DNA from: an uncultured Synechococcaceae cyanobacterium
GTDB lineage: Bacteria > Cyanobacteriota > Cyanobacteriia > PCC-6307 > Cyanobiaceae
Length of the DNA stretch: 18,571 nt
Direction: 5' to 3'
Assembly: GCA_902538695.1 (NCBI GenBank)
Contig: CACBGC010000013.1
Span: 1 to 18,571, forward strand
Part shown: positions 7,466 through 15,686 of the stretch, in pieces
How positions within the stretch are numbered: position 1 is the first letter of the stretch
Layout of the letters: every line of letters begins with the position of its first letter
Translations under genes and position numbers: made by a program
The notes under the pieces: model-generated
What the model was told of the DNA's origin: nothing
Seen by the model: only the letters and a program-made list of their open reading frames with translations
Database searches by the model: none

Positions 7466-10400
7466 CTTTAACTCCTTCGATTTTATCCTCTACCTCTTGG
7501 TATAGTTCTTTCAATTGTTCAATATTTTCATCTGAAGTTTCCCAATATCCCCTACCATTGACTTCTAACAAAGTTCCAACAATTCTTCTGAAACTATTAG
7601 GATTAAGATCCATTAATCTTTTCCTCATCTCTTCGTCATTTATAAATGTTTCATTAGTTTCTTCATATACAAAATTATCTACTTGACCACTTGTCGCACT
7701 CCAACCAAGAGTGTAATTAAGTCTGTTAGAAAGTTCTCTAACTCCTTCGTAACCAGATTTAAGCATACCTTCATACCACTTAGGATTTAAAAGTTTTGTT
7801 CTTGAATCTAATCTGATAGTTTCTCCAAGTGTTCTAACTTGAGCATTAGAAGTGGTAGTGTCAGCTATAAAGCTACTTGGCTCTTTTCCGTCATCTCTTA
7901 GAGTCTTAATTAATTTTGTTGGATCTGAATCAAAATAATGACTTACATCTGTTAATGAAATTTCTGAGGAATCAAGGTTTTGAAATGTAACATCAGCTGT
8001 TTTCATTACTGACTCAAATACCTCTCTTTTTTGATTCATCTCACCAGGATTATCAGCATTAAAAGCATATGTTTTACGTGATAAATACATTTCTTGCAAT
8101 TCATTTTCTTCCTCCCAAGTTGAATTCTCTACGGCTAAATTAACATTCGAACTGTAGCTTCCACTTGCATTAGAGAATACTCTCGCTGAAGCTTCTCTGA
8201 TAGAAGTACCTTCTTTTTCTGCTTGTTCTAATGAATGTTTTCTTACAAAATTAGATTCCAATGGTTCATCAGCCTCAGCAGCTAATTTGACTGCCTGATC
8301 TATTAATGCCATTTGATTTATAAATAGATCTCTAAATACTCCTGAACAGTTAACTACTACATCTATTCTTGGTCTACCTAATTCTTCTAAAGGGATTAAT
8401 TCTAATTTGTTTATTCTCCCAACAGAATCTGGTTTTGGTTTTACACCAACAAACCATAAGATTTGCGCCAGTGATTCTCCATAAGTTTTGATATTATCAG
8501 TTCCCCATAAAACACAGGCTATTGTTTCAGGCCAGGTCCCTTGCTCTTCCTTTTGTCTTTCAATTAATTTGTCAACAACAGACTTTGCTGCAGCTACTGC
8601 TGCTGTAGTTGGGATTGATTGAGGATCAAGTGCATGGATATTTTTACCACTGGGCAAAACACCTGGATTTCTTATGGGATCTCCACCTGGTCCAGGTAAA
8701 ACATAGTTTCCATCTAGTGCTTTAATGAGGCTATCCATTTCTTTGTCTGCGCAGACCTGTTCCAGACAGAAAAGTAAATAATCAAATAATTTATTTAATT
8801 CCTTCTGGTTAATTTCATTAAATCCATTTAATCTGCAGACTCTTAGCCAAGGTGTAGGTAAATTTAAACCAAAAACTTTAAGTAAGTCAAAAAGTTTGGA
8901 AAGTAGTGATTTTTCTAAATAAACTCTTCCTTCAACAATTTTTAAAGAGTTGACCATCGCAAAAATCGACTCTCTTGCTGTCTTAATTATTTTTTCATTT
9001 AACTCTACAAATTTAAGTTTACCTTTATTATTACCATCATAAATTTGATCAATAGTTAGACCTATAGATTCTGCAAGTAATCCAGGAAGAGATCTTAATC
9101 CTTCTTGTTCTCTCTCTAAAGATGCAATATTTACAAGTGTTGCAATAGCTTCTTCTGCTGTTGGAGCTTCCCCAATAGTATGGAGACCACAAGGTAATAA
9201 TCTACTTTCAATTTCCATCAACTGTTTATAGACATTACCTACAAAAAAATCTCTTTCATCTATTGAAAGTTCTTCTACATCTTTTGAAGGTAGCTCTACG
9301 TCTTTGTCAAGGTTACATTGTTTCGAAGTCTCAACTATTGCATTAACAATTTGAATACCCCTACTATTTTCTCTTAATTGTTGATAAGAACCTACGAGTT
9401 CACTTAGTTCTTTAAGTCCTTTATAAAGTCCTGCATTTTCAGCGGGAGGAGTTAAATAACTTATGGTTGAAGCATACCCCCTTCTCTTCGCAATTGTTGC
9501 TTCAGAAGGATTATTAGCAGCATAGTAATACAAATTAGGTAATGATCCAATGAGAGAATCCGGATAGCATGTTTCACTCATGCCCATTTGTTTACCAGGC
9601 ATAAATTCAAGTGATCCATGAGTTCCAAAATGAAGAACAGCATCTGCTCCCCAGATTTTTTCTACATAGGTGTAATAAGCGGCAAAACCATGATGAGGAC
9701 TAGCGCTTCTTGAATAAAGTAGCCTCATTGGATCACCTTCATAGCCGAATGTAGGTTGAACACCTATAAAAACATTTCCAAAATGTTTTCCATAAATAAG
9801 AAGATTTTGACCGTCACTATTTAGATTTCCAGGAGGTTTACCCCAATTTTCTTCAAGTCTTTGTGAATATGGTGTGAACTCTTCGTATTCTTTTACTGAC
9901 ATCTTATGAGCAATATTTAACTCGGGAGAACCGTCCATTGCTTCAGGGTTATTAATTACTTTTTCCATTAATTCTTTTGAATTATTTGGAAGATCGTCTA
10001 TTTGATATCCTTTCGATTTCATTTCAAGAAGTACTCTGTAAATTGAACCGAAAACATTCAAATATGCCGCTGTACCAACATTCCCTTTGTCTGGTGGAAA
10101 ACTAAATACTGTAATAGCTAATTTTTTGTCCTTTCTTTGCTTAACCCTTAAAGTTGACCATTTTATGGCTCTTTCAGCTATTACATCTACTCGATCTTGG
10201 AGCGTATGCGCCTTACCTGTAGCATCATCACGACCTGAGAGAATGATAGGTTCGATAGCACCGTCAAGCTCTGGAATTGCAATCTGAAGTGCTACCTGAA
10301 CTGGATGTAAACCTAGATCACTATTTTCCCATTCTTGCGTGGTTTGGAAGACTAATGGAAGTGCAACCATATAGGGTCTGTTTAGCCTTTTTAGGGCATC

Positions 10401-11471
10401 AATAGCTTTAGGATGATCTTGTCTTGCTGGCCCACCAACTAGTGCAAAACCTGTTAGAGATACAACTCCATCAACTATAGGTTGATCCTTATTTATGGAA
10501 TCATAATAAAACTCATTAACTGGTTTAGAAAAATCTAGACCTCCACAGAAGATAGGTAAAACTCTCGCACCTCTGTATTCCAATTCTTGAATAACAGCAA
10601 CGTAATGAGCATCATCTCCAGTAACAATATGACTTCTTTGAAGTACTAAACCTATTGTTGGAGTATTGTCATCTTTAGGATTTATATCTTTCCTGTTATT
10701 TTCCCAACTTTGATATTCTTTAAGACTTTCAAACATGCAGGGAGCAAGAGGATGCCAAATTCCTAAATCTGGGAATGTTTCAGGGTCTTGAATTTTGAAT
10801 TCTTCTATTTGATCTTTTATGTTCTCTGAAACAGCATACTTTTCAGAAATCATTAACAAGAAGTTTTTTAAGTTCTCAGTGGTACCGCCTAACCAGTACT
10901 GAAAACTCAGAATAAATGTTCTGGCATCTTGAGCTTTTTCAACTGGTAGATATTTAAGTATTGAAGGTAGTGTATTTAATAACTTCAACATTGAATCTTG
11001 GAAACTTGCTCCATCAGATTCTTTTTTCTTTTTTATTAAATCTCCAATAATACTTTTAGATTGACCAAGTTGGGCCATACTAAATGAACCTAACTTATTT
11101 AATCTCATTACCTCTGGCATAGAGGGGAAAACAATTGATGCTTTAAGTTTGTCTTTAAATGGAGATACAGCATCCACTACTTTTTGAGCAAGATCTTCAA
11201 TGAAAATGAGAGAAGCCACAAATATATCTGCATTTGCTACATCTTCTTTAAAATCTTCAAAATTACTATCATTCCTAAGCTCTTCGATAAGATAGCCACT
11301 AAGGTCTATACCTATTGGCCCATTCATCTTATTTATTGATTTAGCAGCTTCCGTTAAGGAATTTTGGTATTGTGGCTCAAGGACAACATAAACTGCTTTT
11401 ATTACAACTTTGTGTTTGTTATCCTCAACAGGAGATACTCTGCGGTTTGCTGAGCGGACCTGCGTAAACAT
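7461..11471 (-). CDS. chlH: magnesium chelatase subunit H
   Basis: ChlH is the large porphyrin-binding catalytic subunit of Mg-chelatase. With the AAA+ subunits ChlI and ChlD it inserts Mg2+ into protoporphyrin IX, the first committed step of chlorophyll synthesis. The protein has 1336 residues, the normal size for cyanobacterial ChlH (about 1330). It shows an N-terminal domain (VVIKAVYVVLEPQYQNSL at 22-39), a central cobaltochelatase CobN/ChlH-type core (PTIGLVLQRSHIVTGDDAHY at 271-290; SVVSLTGFALVGGPARQDHP-type segment at 336-354), the conserved HFGTHGSLEFMPGK block (614-627), and the C-terminal part with LPGPGGDPIRNPGVLPSG (925-942) and the NCSGVFRDLF segment (1041-1050). No frame break is seen. 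The ATG at 11469-11471 is preceded only by a weak AAAGAAA-like site. It diverges from dapB. chlI and chlD are not in the window, so the complex is encoded at separate loci. Confidence 0.98.
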   Translation of the reverse strand: MFTQVRSANRRVSPVEDNKHKVVIKAVYVVLEPQYQNSLTEAAKSINKMNGPIGIDLSGYLIEELRNDSNFEDFKEDVANADIFVASLIFIEDLAQKVVDAVSPFKDKLKASIVFPSMPEVMRLNKLGSFSMAQLGQSKSIIGDLIKKKKESDGASFQDSMLKLLNTLPSILKYLPVEKAQDARTFILSFQYWLGGTTENLKNFLLMISEKYAVSENIKDQIEEFKIQDPETFPDLGIWHPLAPCMFESLKEYQSWENNRKDINPKDDNTPTIGLVLQRSHIVTGDDAHYVAVIQELEYRGARVLPIFCGGLDFSKPVNEFYYDSINKDQPIVDGVVSLTGFALVGGPARQDHPKAIDALKRLNRPYMVALPLVFQTTQEWENSDLGLHPVQVALQIAIPELDGAIEPIILSGRDDATGKAHTLQDRVDVIAERAIKWSTLRVKQRKDKKLAITVFSFPPDKGNVGTAAYLNVFGSIYRVLLEMKSKGYQIDDLPNNSKELMEKVINNPEAMDGSPELNIAHKMSVKEYEEFTPYSQRLEENWGKPPGNLNSDGQNLLIYGKHFGNVFIGVQPTFGYEGDPMRLLYSRSASPHHGFAAYYTYVEKIWGADAVLHFGTHGSLEFMPGKQMGMSETCYPDSLIGSLPNLYYYAANNPSEATIAKRRGYASTISYLTPPAENAGLYKGLKELSELVGSYQQLRENSRGIQIVNAIVETSKQCNLDKDVELPSKDVEELSIDERDFFVGNVYKQLMEIESRLLPCGLHTIGEAPTAEEAIATLVNIASLEREQEGLRSLPGLLAESIGLTIDQIYDGNNKGKLKFVELNEKIIKTARESIFAMVNSLKIVEGRVYLEKSLLSKLFDLLKVFGLNLPTPWLRVCRLNGFNEINQKELNKLFDYLLFCLEQVCADKEMDSLIKALDGNYVLPGPGGDPIRNPGVLPSGKNIHALDPQSIPTTAAVAAAKSVVDKLIERQKEEQGTWPETIACVLWGTDNIKTYGESLAQILWFVGVKPKPDSVGRINKLELIPLEELGRPRIDVVVNCSGVFRDLFINQMALIDQAVKLAAEADEPLESNFVRKHSLEQAEKEGTSIREASARVFSNASGSYSSNVNLAVENSTWEEENELQEMYLSRKTYAFNADNPGEMNQKREVFESVMKTADVTFQNLDSSEISLTDVSHYFDSDPTKLIKTLRDDGKEPSSFIADTTTSNAQVRTLGETIRLDSRTKLLNPKWYEGMLKSGYEGVRELSNRLNYTLGWSATSGQVDNFVYEETNETFINDEEMRKRLMDLNPNSFRRIVGTLLEVNGRGYWETSDENIEQLKELYQEVEDKIEGVKE

Positions 11472-11505
11472 TGATTTTCTTTAAGTATTTCTACCAGCCT
11501 ACGAA

Positions 11506-11534
11506 TGAAAAGACGTTATTGTGTGCAATATAAA
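11506..11534 (+). promoter_or_regulatory. possible dapB promoter in the chlH/dapB gap
   Basis: TATAAA at 11529-11534 is a good -10 box. TGAAAA at 11506-11511 is a poor -35 box with a 17-base spacer. Transcription would begin near 11541 and leave a leader of about 30 bases. Downstream lies a run of A followed by a run of T (about 11552-11568). I could not assign a clear chlH promoter on the other strand in the same gap. Confidence 0.3.
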
Positions 11535-11573
11535 TAGCGTGTAACAACCTTTAAAAAAAAAATTTTTTGAAAA

Positions 11574-12422
11574 ATGATTGAAAATTCTAAAAAACCTATA
11601 CCAGTACTAGTTTCCGGAGCTTTAGGCAGAATGGGTAGCGAAGTTGTTAATACTGTATTAAATTCCACAGATTGTGAACTTGTTGCAGCAATCGACAAAA
11701 ACGAAAAGAACAATGGCGCAAATATTTCTGAATTATTAAATGTTGAAAATTGTGATGTTTTTGTTTCAAATGATTTTGAAGGAACTTTATGTTCAGTAAG
11801 TCAAAACTTTAGAAATGAAAAAATCAAACCTGTGCTGGTTGATTTTACACATCCTGATTCTGTATATGAAAATACTAGATCAGCTATTGCATATGGTGTA
11901 TTCCCAGTCGTAGGAACTACAGGTCTAAGCCCTTCGCAATTACAAGATTTGTCTGTTTTTGCTCAGAAAGCATCCGTTGGATGTGCAATAATTCCTAATT
12001 TTTCAGTAGGTATGGTTCTTCTTCAGCAGGCGGCATCGGTAGCTGCAAGGTTTTATGACAATATTGAATTAATAGAGATGCATCATAATCAAAAAGCTGA
12101 TTCACCTAGTGGGACGTGTATAAAAACTGCAGAAATGATTGAAGAATATCCAAAGAAATTTAATCAGAATTCAGTAAAAGAGTCTGAGTCATTGAAAGGC
12201 GTAAGGGGTGGCCTCAGAGATTCAGGAATCAACATACATTCTGTACGATTACCAGGATTACTCGCTCATCAGTTAGTAATTATGGGATCTCCAGGTGAAA
12301 CTTACACAATTAAGCATGACACTATCGATAGAAAGGCATATATGCCAGGAGTTTTACAAGCCATAAAAAAAATAGGTAATTATGAAACTTTAGTTTACGG
12401 ACTTGAAAAATTAATTTTTTAA
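11574..12422 (+). CDS. dapB: 4-hydroxy-tetrahydrodipicolinate reductase
   Basis: This NAD(P)H-dependent reductase acts in the diaminopimelate/lysine pathway in the cytoplasm. The protein has 282 residues (the E. coli enzyme has 273). The Rossmann loop VSGALGRMG occupies 13-21. VDFTHPDSV (89-97) and VGTTG (113-117) follow. The substrate-binding block EMHHNQKADSPSGT spans 168-181, with the catalytic H170/H171 and K174. IHSVRLPGLLAHQLVIMG (221-238) completes the signature. All key residues are present. The ATG at 11574 is supported by the conserved N-terminus, although the upstream bases are an A/T tract without a clear ribosome-binding site. The next gene begins 2 bases after the stop, so dapB is probably the first gene of an operon reaching at least to 14442. 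Confidence 0.97.
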   Translation: MIENSKKPIPVLVSGALGRMGSEVVNTVLNSTDCELVAAIDKNEKNNGANISELLNVENCDVFVSNDFEGTLCSVSQNFRNEKIKPVLVDFTHPDSVYENTRSAIAYGVFPVVGTTGLSPSQLQDLSVFAQKASVGCAIIPNFSVGMVLLQQAASVAARFYDNIELIEMHHNQKADSPSGTCIKTAEMIEEYPKKFNQNSVKESESLKGVRGGLRDSGINIHSVRLPGLLAHQLVIMGSPGETYTIKHDTIDRKAYMPGVLQAIKKIGNYETLVYGLEKLIF

Positions 12423-12423
12423 A

Positions 12424-13065
12424 ATGTTGATTCCAATTAATTCAAGTCAAATTTCAAAACTTATTCCTGCAGTTGGTACGGGAAGTCAATTTAAGTACGC
12501 GTTGGGGAATCCGAGAAAAATTCTTCAAAGAGTAATAGTTTCTTCAATTGGTGGATTTATTTCATTAATTATTAGTTCGACTGGAGATCAAACTAATAAT
12601 TTCTGGTTATTCCTTTGTGTAGGGTTCTTTTTGTATATTATCTGGGGGCCAATTCTTGAATCAAGTAGAAAAAATTTGCAATTAAGAAAATATAAATTTT
12701 TTTCTATATTTGATGGTTATGTATTAGATATCTATAAAAAAGAAAAGATTGAAAGTTCAAGAGAACAATCTAATAGGCAAGGTCGATTAGAAGTTGTCGA
12801 AAACAAAAGGACTTGGTTGGTTCTTGAATTAGAAGATGAAGATGGTTATTTGGAAAAGTTAAGTTTTCCTATGGAAAGTAAGCACAGTCAAATTAGGGTG
12901 GGTTCGAGTATTAGATGTTTAATAACATCTGATAACCGTAATTTTGATAGAGATTTTTATTTGACCGATGCTTGGCTTCCTGAAATTAACTTATGGGTTG
13001 GTGAGTACCCCTATTTATTAAGACCAGCATTTGAAGAAATTTGCTATATTTATTTGGATAGATAG
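12424..13065 (+). CDS. conserved two-helix membrane protein, function unknown
   Basis: The protein has 213 residues. After an N-terminal segment with GTGSQFKYALGNPRKILQ (18-35) there are two hydrophobic helices at about 34-52 and 59-77, forming a hairpin. The rest (about 90-200) is a polar, beta-rich region with FDGYVLDIYKKE (96-107) and a C-terminal EINLWVGEYPYLLRPAFEE (187-205). No catalytic motif is recognised. The hairpin plus soluble domain suggests a membrane-attached protein of the plasma or thylakoid membrane. The ATG lies one base after the dapB stop, and the UbiH-like gene follows 19 bases later, so cotranscription is likely. I could not assign a family name. The reading frame and composition leave little doubt that it is a real gene. 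Confidence 0.8.
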   Translation: MLIPINSSQISKLIPAVGTGSQFKYALGNPRKILQRVIVSSIGGFISLIISSTGDQTNNFWLFLCVGFFLYIIWGPILESSRKNLQLRKYKFFSIFDGYVLDIYKKEKIESSREQSNRQGRLEVVENKRTWLVLELEDEDGYLEKLSFPMESKHSQIRVGSSIRCLITSDNRNFDRDFYLTDAWLPEINLWVGEYPYLLRPAFEEICYIYLDR

Positions 13066-13084
13066 TTGATACTTATATAGTCAA

Positions 13085-14239
13085 ATGAAAAATAAATTAA
13101 ATTTTAAAATTGTTGGATCCGGTCCCACAGGTATATTTCTTTCAATTGCACTCTCAAAATTCGATTGCAATGTTTTTTTAACTGATTTATTAACAAAAGA
13201 TAGATTAATTGATAAAGATAAAACTTATGCTATTACTCACTCGACAAGAAAAATCTTATCTAAATTCAGACTTTGGGAAAAATTAGAACCATTTTTATTT
13301 GGCTTTGATACACTTTCAATTTCAGATAGCGTAACTTATGCTTTGACGAATTTATCAATTTCTGACTTAGATCATGATATAAGTTCTGCTGAAAATATTG
13401 GCTGGGTAGTTAAACATTCGGATCTCATGAACGTATTTTTTCAAGAGATTGAAAATTATGAAAATATTTTTTTTATGACACCACAAAAATTGTTTCGTAA
13501 AAAAATATTATTTGATTATGAATTCTTTTCAACAGGAGCAAACTCACTTGATAAAAAATTTTTAGATTTTTTGGATATAAAAAAATCTTATAGTCAGTCT
13601 TGTTTAACTTTTAAAGTTTATCTTAGAGGTCATTGTGAAAAGCGTGCTTATGAAATTTTTAGGAAAGAAGGACCCCTTGCATTATTACCTTTGGAAAAAA
13701 ACTTATATCAAGTCATTTGGACCTCAAGTACATTAAAGGCAACTGAAAGGTTAAATTCTGATAAGAATTTTTTAATGGATAATTTATCAACTATCTTGCC
13801 TGATGAATTTAAGTTGGATCAAATAGTTGGCGAATTTAATATTTTTCCTGTTTCATTATCCTTAAATTTGCCAGTTTTAAATTTTAAAAAATTAGTTTTT
13901 GTTGGAGATGCATTTCATACATTTCATCCCGTTGGTGGTCAGGGTCTGAATAGTTGTTGGAGAGATGTTAATACTATTTATGATCTTTTTAATAAAAATA
14001 ATGCTATTACTAAAAAGCAATTATCAACATTTAAATTTAAGTATTTTTCAAGCAGGATTTTAGATATTGTCGTTACTATTTTCATAACTGACTCATTGAT
14101 ATCAATTTTTGCTAATAGAAACGTTTTTTTATTTCCAATAAGGAAATTTTCATTTTTACTTTTAAATAATTTTCTTTTTATAAGAAAATTAGTCCTAAAT
14201 CAAATGACTAAATCTCTCATTTACTCAAGTATTAAATAG
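13085..14239 (+). CDS. UbiH/VisC-type FAD-dependent hydroxylase
   Basis: This is a group A flavin monooxygenase of the UbiH/UbiF/VisC type (384 residues). The FAD-binding VGSGPTGIFLS spans 10-20. The second flavin motif GDAFHTFHPVGGQGLN (274-289) is complete. The C-terminal 65 residues (YFSSRILDIVVTIFITDSLI, then SIFANRNVFLFPIRK and on) match the conserved UbiH tail pattern. The central region where the family has its DG motif is weak (STGANSLDKKF, 149-159). In cyanobacteria, UbiH-like enzymes are candidates for ring hydroxylation in plastoquinone synthesis. That role is an inference from the family, and I see no other quinone gene nearby. The ATG is 19 bases after the preceding gene, and DUF2949 follows after 5 bases. 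No clear ribosome-binding site is visible. The gene could be called visC or ubiH, but the substrate is not proven. Confidence 0.85.
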   Translation: MKNKLNFKIVGSGPTGIFLSIALSKFDCNVFLTDLLTKDRLIDKDKTYAITHSTRKILSKFRLWEKLEPFLFGFDTLSISDSVTYALTNLSISDLDHDISSAENIGWVVKHSDLMNVFFQEIENYENIFFMTPQKLFRKKILFDYEFFSTGANSLDKKFLDFLDIKKSYSQSCLTFKVYLRGHCEKRAYEIFRKEGPLALLPLEKNLYQVIWTSSTLKATERLNSDKNFLMDNLSTILPDEFKLDQIVGEFNIFPVSLSLNLPVLNFKKLVFVGDAFHTFHPVGGQGLNSCWRDVNTIYDLFNKNNAITKKQLSTFKFKYFSSRILDIVVTIFITDSLISIFANRNVFLFPIRKFSFLLLNNFLFIRKLVLNQMTKSLIYSSIK

Positions 14240-14244
14240 AACTC

Positions 14245-14442
14245 ATGAATAATAATATATCTAGAAAAACCATAATTTATTTAATTAATGTAGTAGGTTT
14301 AGATGAATCTTCTATTGAACTTGGTATGAAATTATCTTTAAAAAATAACACTCCATTACCAATATTATTATGGAGTTATGGAATGCTAACTATTGAAGAA
14401 CTAGATAAGTTATATTCATTTTTATTTCAAAAAATGGATTAA
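14245..14442 (+). CDS. DUF2949 family small protein
   Basis: The protein has 65 residues. The C-terminal half, LPILLWSYGMLTIEELDKLY (38-57), closely follows the DUF2949 pattern I remember (LP..LWQYGLITLEQLD.IFDWL). The N-terminal half contains LDESSIELGMKLS (19-31). The family is confined to cyanobacteria and relatives and has no known function. The pattern suggests a small helical protein without membrane segments or metal-binding cysteines. The start is 5 bases after the UbiH-like gene, so translation is probably coupled to it. It is followed by a 66-base gap and the DUF3038 gene. Confidence 0.82.
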   Translation: MNNNISRKTIIYLINVVGLDESSIELGMKLSLKNNTPLPILLWSYGMLTIEELDKLYSFLFQKMD

Positions 14443-14496
14443 TTATTCTGTTATACTTTGTCCAAATTCTTATAAAGAACAATTACAGTTTTAACT

Positions 14497-14502
14497 AGAG
14501 GA
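14497..14502 (+). promoter_or_regulatory. ribosome-binding site of the DUF3038 gene
   Basis: AGAGGA at 14497-14502 is one of the best Shine-Dalgarno matches in this part of the window. After the GG at 14500-14501 there are 7 bases to the codon at 14509-14511. That is standard spacing for a start codon, but the codon is GTA. Confidence 0.6.
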
Positions 14503-14508
14503 AATCAA

Positions 14509-15006
14509 GTATCAAGAAAATCTATAGAGAAGCTTGATTTATTATTATTAATAATAGAAACTATTGACTTAAATGGTATCCAGTCCCTTTACGCTTTATC
14601 AAATAGACTTAATTTAAATAATGTTTTACCAAATAAAGTAACTATTTGGAAATTAAGGAACAATAATCCATTGAGAAAATCTTTTGTTACTAATAATATT
14701 AAACTTAACGAATTCGATGCCTTAATTAGAATCACAGTTGAAATGTCAAAATATTTATATCCCTATATCAGAGAGATAATGAAATCTAAAGAAGATAATG
14801 AAGAGAATTCAGTTATATGGAATGATTTTAATAAGAGATTTATTGAGTTAATTAAAGAGAGATTTAATTTAGATAGTATGAGAGTGAAAAAGCTTTTAAA
14901 TCAAGCTGAAAATGATGAGATTATAATAAAATCTTTGCTTATTTTATCTTTTTGCATTTCAAATCAGGGTTATCAAAAGTTGAAGAATTTTTTATACGAT
15001 TTTTAA
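14509..15006 (+). CDS. DUF3038 family protein with an unusual start codon
   Basis: The frame ending at TAA 15004-15006 is open back to a stop at 14473-14475. The DUF3038 N-terminal block, IEKLDLLLLIIETIDLNGI (from 14524), and the KVTIWKLRNNNPLRKS block (from 14635) match the family pattern I recall (LDLLLLA.EALDL.G, then V.LWRLR..NPLRR). Both lie mostly upstream of the first standard start codon in frame, TTG at 14671, so a start there would remove about a third of the domain. Counted from 14509 the protein has 165 residues. The good ribosome-binding site points to 14509, where the codon is GTA. The only other candidate is ATT at 14482. The C-terminal part includes VIWNDFNKRFIELIKERFNL and ends LSFCISNQGYQKLKNFLYDF. 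The function is unknown. The DUF4335 gene starts one base after the stop, a pairing I recall as common in cyanobacteria. Confidence 0.75.
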   Translation, partial: VSRKSIEKLDLLLLIIETIDLNGIQSLYALSNRLNLNNVLPNKVTIWKLRNNNPLRKSFVTNNIKLNEFDALIRITVEMSKYLYPYIREIMKSKEDNEENSVIWNDFNKRFIELIKERFNLDSMRVKKLLNQAENDEIIIKSLLILSFCISNQGYQKLKNFLYDF

Positions 15007-15007
15007 T

Positions 15008-15598
15008 ATGATGCAAAATAAATTGTCATTTCATCAATCTTCAGTAAGTCTCGAAATAATTGGATTGCCAGATTATTCAAATAATGAAAAAAAAGATCAA
15101 ATATCTATAATTTCTCAATGGAAATTAACCATAGTTGATAAACCACTTATTGAAGGCAAAGTTGAACATTTAGGGCCTATTATGGATGCTTTTTATATTT
15201 ATTCAAATCTTTTAATCAAAAACGAAATGCCCATATATGAGTCTGAATTAATCGATATAAAAGCCGATAATCTCCACCTACATAATATTGTTCTAAAGAG
15301 CTCTAAACCAAATATAAAGCCTTTAGTTTTAAAGATTGGTAATTCATTGCTATCAGATACCATAAATTGTTTTGATCAGTTAAACGAATCGCTAAAAGTA
15401 AGAATAAAAAAAACTGATATGATTACTAAAATTCCTAAAAAATTAAGATTTAGGTTAATTAAAAAAGTTAAATTTTTAAATTTCCTTATTCCACCCTTTA
15501 TTGCAATTTGCTCTTTAACTCTACTCTCTTCTTCTTTTATTTATTTTTATAGTCCTTTTGAAAATATAGAAAAAAAAGAACAAATAAATACAAAATAA
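15008..15598 (+). CDS. DUF4335 family protein with C-terminal membrane anchor
   Basis: The protein has 196 residues. It begins with LSFHQSSVSLEIIGLP (6-21), then a beta-rich region with ISQWKLTIVDKPLIEGKVEH (35-54). This fits the DUF4335 pattern in which a SLEI-type strand is followed by a description of differences from a reference strand. A basic stretch (KIPKKLRFRLIKKVKF, 141-156) leads into one membrane helix at about 157-181 and a short polar tail. The topology would place the N-terminal domain in the cytoplasm. The function is unknown. Two adjacent ATG codons (15008, 15011) can serve as start, and no ribosome-binding site is visible. The one-base gap from DUF3038 suggests coupled translation and a shared role. 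The family call is from memory and is less certain than DUF3038. Confidence 0.7.
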   Translation: MMQNKLSFHQSSVSLEIIGLPDYSNNEKKDQISIISQWKLTIVDKPLIEGKVEHLGPIMDAFYIYSNLLIKNEMPIYESELIDIKADNLHLHNIVLKSSKPNIKPLVLKIGNSLLSDTINCFDQLNESLKVRIKKTDMITKIPKKLRFRLIKKVKFLNFLIPPFIAICSLTLLSSSFIYFYSPFENIEKKEQINTK

Positions 15599-15686
15599 AG
15601 ACCCATTAGCATCTTAAATACAAACACGATACTATAGGTTAATTTCTATTCAGAGTATTTCAAATTTATTCTTTGAGCTTTGATTT

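Noticed and set aside
10087..10287. Plus-strand open frame inside chlH
   Set aside because: It is antisense to a conserved region of ChlH and has no family resemblance.
11516..11713. Minus-strand open frame across the dapB start
   Set aside because: It overlaps the dapB Rossmann loop on the opposite strand, and its frame is explained by that coding sequence.
14671..14673. TTG as the start of the DUF3038 gene
   Set aside because: It would remove the conserved N-terminal block encoded from about 14524 and ignores the ribosome-binding site at 14497.
15599..15686. Promoter, terminator or small gene in the gap before the 122-residue gene
   Set aside because: I found no hairpin, no open frame of interest and no convincing box pair in these 88 bases.
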